A stretch of DNA of 64,000 bases from contig JANPYM010000001.1 in the NCBI GenBank assembly GCA_025890175.1, positions 5,288,909 to 5,352,908 of the forward strand, read 5' to 3'. A program made the translations under genes and the position numbers. Source of the DNA: Ciborinia camelliae. Lineage: Eukaryota; Ascomycota; Leotiomycetes; Helotiales; Sclerotiniaceae. How positions within the stretch are numbered: the stretch's first letter is position 1; each line of letters opens with the position of its first letter. Below, piece by piece: positions 59,592 through 64,000 of this stretch. The notes under the pieces are model-generated. The model did not search any database. It saw only the letters and a list, made by a program, of their open reading frames with translations, and was not told the DNA's origin.

Positions 59592-60542
59592 TTAGGCAGC
59601 TGGGACTGGCCCTCTGGCCTTGTTCCATTCGATAGTCTTGCGTGGCTTTACAACATGAGGAGGTTGGAGACGCCAATAATCCCGAGCCGCAGCATATTTG
59701 GAGCCCGGACGAAGCTCATGAGGCTTAACCCCATGGGCGGTGCGCCAACTATGATTATTAGCTTGGATTTGACCTGTATGTGCATGGAAACTTACGCATT
59801 AAGTGCATCCCTCTCTGCCCAAGTTATGCGAATGCGCTTTCTCTTTTGGTATTTTCCATTCTTGTCAGGAAGCGAAAACGTCTGAGGAGCAACGTGATTA
59901 AGACCTTTGATCACGAAATGTTCTTCGATAGTCATGGCCACCTCACAGTAGGCAAATTCCTTTCGGTGGAAGATGGACATATTTTTGTCGCGCATCTTCT
60001 TGGTCGAGTACTTGAGTTCATGGGGAGCTACGGCAGCAGGGAACGCTGGAGCAGGGGCAGGTTCGTCGACTTCATCATTAACTAGGTAAATAGTTAGTCA
60101 AAGCACGAAGAATGATCATTTAGATTCCCAATCTTACCCTCTTCGTCCTCTACTTGCTCTTCTTCTTCTGCGAAAGGTCCAAAGTGGACAGTTTCTTCTC
60201 CAACTAGTGTAGATCGTTAGTAAATACAAGCAGATGATCATGGAGACTGTCAACCTTACCTTCTTCCTTGATTTCTACGTCATCTTCTTGGGGGGTGGTT
60301 GCATAGAAGTGATCATTGGAAACACGCGCATGTTGTTCGAATTCGTTGATAGGGTAGTATTGGACAGCAGCGGGAAAGTCGTACTCATCAGGACGATCAG
60401 GACGCTCGTGATGGTAATTTTGGGAGGGATATTCGAGGTATTCAGAGTTCAACGCGAAAGTTTCTGTATTCTCGGAAGGAATTGGAGGATAACTGTAGGC
60501 ATTTTGAGCAGAGTAATAAGGTTCATCTGTATATTCATCCAT
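59592..60542 (-). CDS. uncharacterised protein with basic C-terminal half, four exons
   Basis: Exons in coding order 60542-60260, 60203-60138, 60081-59796 and 59748-59592 join in phase to 263 aa. The introns have CTAAC branch points and CTAG-type acceptors. The N-terminal half is acidic and Tyr/Pro-rich (MDEYTDEPYYSAQNAYSYPP), then Glu-rich (FAEEEEQVEDEEG). The C-terminal half is basic and looks folded: MRDKNMSIFHRKEFAYCEVA, KNGKYQKRKRIRITWAERDA, HELRPGSKYAAARDYWRL. I do not recognise the family; a nucleic-acid-binding role is a guess from charge. A 5' leader intron (60572-60681, GTAAGT to ATGCAG) precedes the ATG. Confidence 0.75.
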
Positions 60543-60681
60543 CTTGTTGTACAAAAAATTGGTCTGTTGTACTGCATAAAGACTTGTTAGCATAAAAGCA
60601 CATGTTGCTGGATAAAGATCTACGAAGATCGATGAAATAAGATCGATGATCGATGAAACAATGAAATTTGTTGGGACTTAC

Positions 60682-61607
60682 CAAGCTTGAATGGGATGTC
60701 GAGATTATTCAGAATCAGAATCAACCTTGTGGAAAGCAATTCTTAAATAGAGCATGGATGGGGCTCGAGAATTTAATTGACTCGCTCTACGCCTTACCCG
60801 ATTGAGGGCTGGGACACGGGAAGTCATGTGAGTCGGATAGAATCTGGGTTGATAAGGTGAATTTAATCCGAGCTCATGGTCCATTGGTTAAGCATGAAAA
60901 TGAATGAGTCTTCCTTGATGATTGTTGATTTGGAAGTTGTTGAAGGTTGGGTGGGATTAGCGAGATTCAGGGGTTATCGTCTGATTTTGGTAGAAGTGGG
61001 GCAGTAGCTCTTGCTATGGCTGCGATAGATTGGGGGTACTGTTTGCTGATTTGCGTGTGTATAACCCATAATGTCTAAGATAAATAGGTACATTCAAAGT
61101 TATGATATGGCTTCTATGGGAATTATATATGTGTTTGTGGGTGGAATTTGATATGTTTTATCTGGTTAGCATCTGATGGAGCTCTAAAATATAATAGATA
61201 TTAGGGATGTAAAGATTCTTATTCAATACTCTAAGGGGGATTCAGTGGTTTCTAGAAAGAGTTGACAGACAATGAGAGATTCTTATTTGATGCTCCAAGA
61301 GAGATGTAGTGGTTTCCAGAATAGTTCTCGGACAATGAGAGGTACTAGTATTTTGAAACTAACAAATAGAGTGATGATGTCTAACAGATTAATATAAACT
61401 TAAAGGTTTTTATCTTGTCTTCTAGAATATGTTTTAATGATCATCAATCCACTTGCGGTATATTAACAAGTGTTTTCGTTCAGTCAATGTTGCTTCTACC
61501 TTCAATGTCTAAGATTGATATTCACATAAAGAACTATAGTTTGGTTTTTGTATGTCTAATATATATATATATGTTATTGGATACCATTTGAAACATTCTC
61601 GAGGGTC
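60682..61607. other. intergenic
   Basis: Promoter of the preceding minus-strand gene, then AT-rich sequence. No supported gene. Confidence 0.5.
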
Positions 61608-61815
61608 ATTGTCTGATGGTATTGTCTGATGGTATTGTCTGATGGTATTGTCTGATGGTATTGTCTGATGGTATTGTCTGATGGTATTGTCTGATGGTAT
61701 TGTCTGATGGTATTGTCTGATGGTATTGTCTGATGGTATTGTCTGATGGTATTGTCTGATGGTATTGTCTGATGGTATTGTCTGATGGTATTGTCTGATG
61801 GTATTGTCTGCTGGT
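61608..61815. repeat. 13-bp minisatellite, 16 units
   Basis: Fifteen exact copies of ATTGTCTGATGGT in tandem plus a last copy with one change (ATTGTCTGCTGGT). Because 13 is not a multiple of three, the 86-residue minus-strand frame through it is only a translated repeat. Confidence 0.97.
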
Positions 61816-63887
61816 GCAGTATCCGAAAATTCAACTAGTATTCCATCATGTCATCTAATTTTCATCTTCAGAAGATCGAATATTAGTTTAATATAGTACT
61901 AATAATAGTGTTGAAGTTGTAGTCCATGTAGGTCTACTAGAGCAGGAGAGCTTAGCTCTAATTAGTACTAGCAGAGCTCTTCACTCTATCAATCATTTTC
62001 CCTTTACTTACTACCTACAATAGTCTGAATGCCTTCATTTCTAGCTCTTATGCTTCTTATCATCCCTTGTGCCAGATTATTCCTTTAATAAGTAGCTATA
62101 CCTCCCTATAACCTCAATGATGATTGTGACATATATATCATTATTGTGGGTTGTATTAAATGTTGCTAGCGCTGCTATTATAACTTTGAGGGGCACAGCT
62201 GATTGATTATTTGGTATAGAAGATGTTTCAGTCTTGGCGAGTTCCCCTCACTTAGAATCTATAAGTGAGTATCATTTCTGGAAGAGAAGTGCTTTGAGCG
62301 CTAGCTATTCGAAACACACTAATCCCAATATGGAATAGAAAGAATAAATATGACCATCCATCGTACGATTTGTATGCCAGTATATTATACAAGATAATAG
62401 GCTCCCGTCACAATATTCAAGTAGTAGCCCTCCGACAGAAAACATTTTCTACTGAAATCTTCACGCAAGGTTGCTCACAAGCCCGAATTTTAAAGCACTA
62501 GCCGCACAACTATCTAACGATCACTCGATGCCGCCCCCCCCTCTAGACGAGGCTGGATCCCTCTTTTCTGGATAGTATACGCAGAGTCTCATGTTATTGG
62601 ATGGAACATTGCCATAGGGACGAGATTTCTTGCGCCGTAAAATCTTATGTTTATCTTATATGCCGTGACACTTTACATTTTAAGCCAATTGCAAACCGAC
62701 TCACGTAGTGTTGTTACCAGACTCTTCGGCTGTCGCACAACCACCACACAGCCTCTTTCACTCTTTCTACTAGTTCATCACCATAGCTTTAAAGGTAACC
62801 CTTCAAGAAACCCGTTGGCGTCTTTATCGAAGATGTAATTAACTCCTGTCCGCAACCAAATGAAAGAGCTTGTATCCAATTATGCATCCTATGGAATATT
62901 ACCTATCCCCGTGAAGATAAATTGCCATTCTCGTCCATTCCTATAATTCGAGTAGAATCATCTGGATGCGATTAGAAGCCTCTCTGGCAAACATCAAACG
63001 ATTTATTGACGTGCTAATACCAATGTGAATCTTCTTGTCATTCTCAAATTTTCGCTTCCAAATAGTACATCATAAATAAATTTATCGTTAACCAGAACTC
63101 TTCTTCTTGATAATTTTCCAACTAAAAATCACAACCCTTTTATCAAAGTTGAAATTTGATCACGAAAGGGTAAACTGACTGGCTGGGGTGAAGTAAAGTA
63201 TGCTATTGGAGATAATGAAACATGCTATACCCCGGGTGAAGTCTAATCATCATTTTTGAGGTCTTGAGCATGCCTGTTTGAGGACTCTTGTATTATTGTG
63301 GGTCCTTCTAGGACATTCTTTGGTTGATTCTAGGTAGTTCTCTTCTTAGTTCGTTGTTCTTAGCTGCTTTAGTTTGAAGCGATTGGCTATTTAGCAATGC
63401 AGCTTTTTACATGTAGTTTAAATCACTAGTAGAAATGAGTCTTCACGATTAAAATCCTAGTTCCATCAATCTTTAGACCTCGATGACGAATATTTAGATG
63501 TAGCGAACATGATTTTGAACGTCTCACATCATTGTATCACATAGTGCAAAGATGATATTCGCGTTGAGAGGTAAATGTGGTGAGATCTGCTATCTCGAGA
63601 AGAAACCAGAGATCCCATTCAGAATAGTAGATGGCAGACACTAAGTAGATCTTGCCATGAGTAACTGACTTCTTGTTATAAGCCCTGACAGCATCCCCTT
63701 CCTATTGACTATCCTGATAACTGTCTATCAACCACCATCCATATAAATCATCGCCATGTTGAAGACCAAAACCACACCAAATACCACGAAATATCAAGGT
63801 TGTAGAATCCAAATACCGGACGCCATTATAATAGCGTAGGTATGCCAGTACGTGACAGTCGGAGATGCGCAAACTTCGAAAGTGGTT
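61816..63887. other. intergenic
   Basis: AT-rich, with no frame I can support on either strand. Confidence 0.5.
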
Positions 63888-64000
63888 CTAGACAGATCGG
63901 AGAGAGAGAACAAGATGCAGAGTCGCACCAGGTTTCACATCGTAATCCTTGATGGTTTTCTCATCGACCAATTGCTTGCCAGCGTAGATGAGACGTTGAT
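63888..64000 (-). CDS. NEDD8/RUB1-like ubiquitin-like protein, 3' end only
   Basis: The last 36 codons of a gene that begins outside the window. The peptide [15 protein letters not shown] continues to [13 protein letters not shown] and a stop. It aligns without gaps to NEDD8/RUB1 ([25 protein letters not shown]) better than to ubiquitin. Position 72 is Ser where NEDD8 has Ala and ubiquitin has Arg. The terminal Gly-Gly needed for conjugation is replaced by Ser-Val before the stop at 63888-63890. Either it is a non-conjugatable paralogue or domain, or a last splice has been missed; no convincing donor with a downstream Gly-Gly exon was seen. Confidence 0.75.
   Translation of the reverse strand, partial: QRLIYAGKQLVDEKTIKDYDVKPGATLHLVLSLRSV

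Noticed and set aside
61574..61834. CRISPR-like or coding repeat array
   Set aside because: The 13-bp units are contiguous with no spacers and not a multiple of three, so it is a minisatellite in a eukaryotic setting.

Overview
The window looks like nuclear chromosomal DNA of a filamentous ascomycete. Evidence: short GT-AG introns with CTAAC-type branch points, a SRPK-like kinase of the kind expanded in fungi, HET-domain genes, AT-rich mutated islands with C-to-T style decay (RIP-like), and dense intergenic microsatellites. The style suggests Leotiomycetes (Helotiales, perhaps Sclerotiniaceae), but this is inference from memory of such genomes; no marker gene fixes the taxon.

Layout. 2.7-9.8 kb (+): a 20-exon Thr/Ser-rich, probably GPI-anchored cell-wall mucin. 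10.8-12.8 kb (+): mitochondrial class-2 dihydroorotate dehydrogenase. 12.8-14.6 kb: microsatellites. 14.7-16.0 kb (+): a four-exon protein of unknown function. 16-20.2 kb: gene-poor, with a short inverted-repeat element. 20.2-23.1 kb (-): a fungal protein with a HicA-like C-terminus whose frame is broken by a homopolymer shift. 24.0-26.1 kb (+): SRPK-like kinase. 27.5-28.7 kb (+): decayed HET gene. 29.5-30.7 kb: microsatellites. 30.8-31.9 kb (-): CHIP/STUB1-type TPR plus U-box E3 ligase. 32.6-33.5 kb (-): QCR10 of respiratory complex III, six small exons, the last only 9 nt. 34.2-35.2 kb: AT-rich terminal-inverted-repeat element. 36.4-37.0 kb (+): small disordered conserved protein. 37.1-38.6 kb: microsatellites. 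38.7-40.9 kb (-): ALG10 glucosyltransferase. 41.9-43.1 kb (-): unknown protein. 44.8-48.1 kb (-): decayed ankyrin-repeat gene. 48.3 kb (+): intron-bearing tRNA-Asp. 50.8-52.9 kb (-): intact HET-domain gene. 54.1-54.5 kb (-): small secreted protein. 57.9-59.2 kb (+): repeat-motif gene, apparently broken. 59.6-60.5 kb (-): unknown protein. 61.6 kb: 13-bp minisatellite. 63.9-64.0 kb (-): 3' end of a NEDD8-like ubiquitin-like gene lacking the terminal diglycine.

There are no operons. Housekeeping genes (pyrimidine synthesis, N-glycan precursor assembly, respiration, protein quality control) lie in islands between repeat-rich or decayed stretches. The 26-53 kb part holds one decayed and one intact HET gene plus a decayed ankyrin gene, the classes typical of fungal non-self recognition, so it behaves like accessory sequence. 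Exon joins were built by eye from splice sites and reading phase; none is backed by transcript data.
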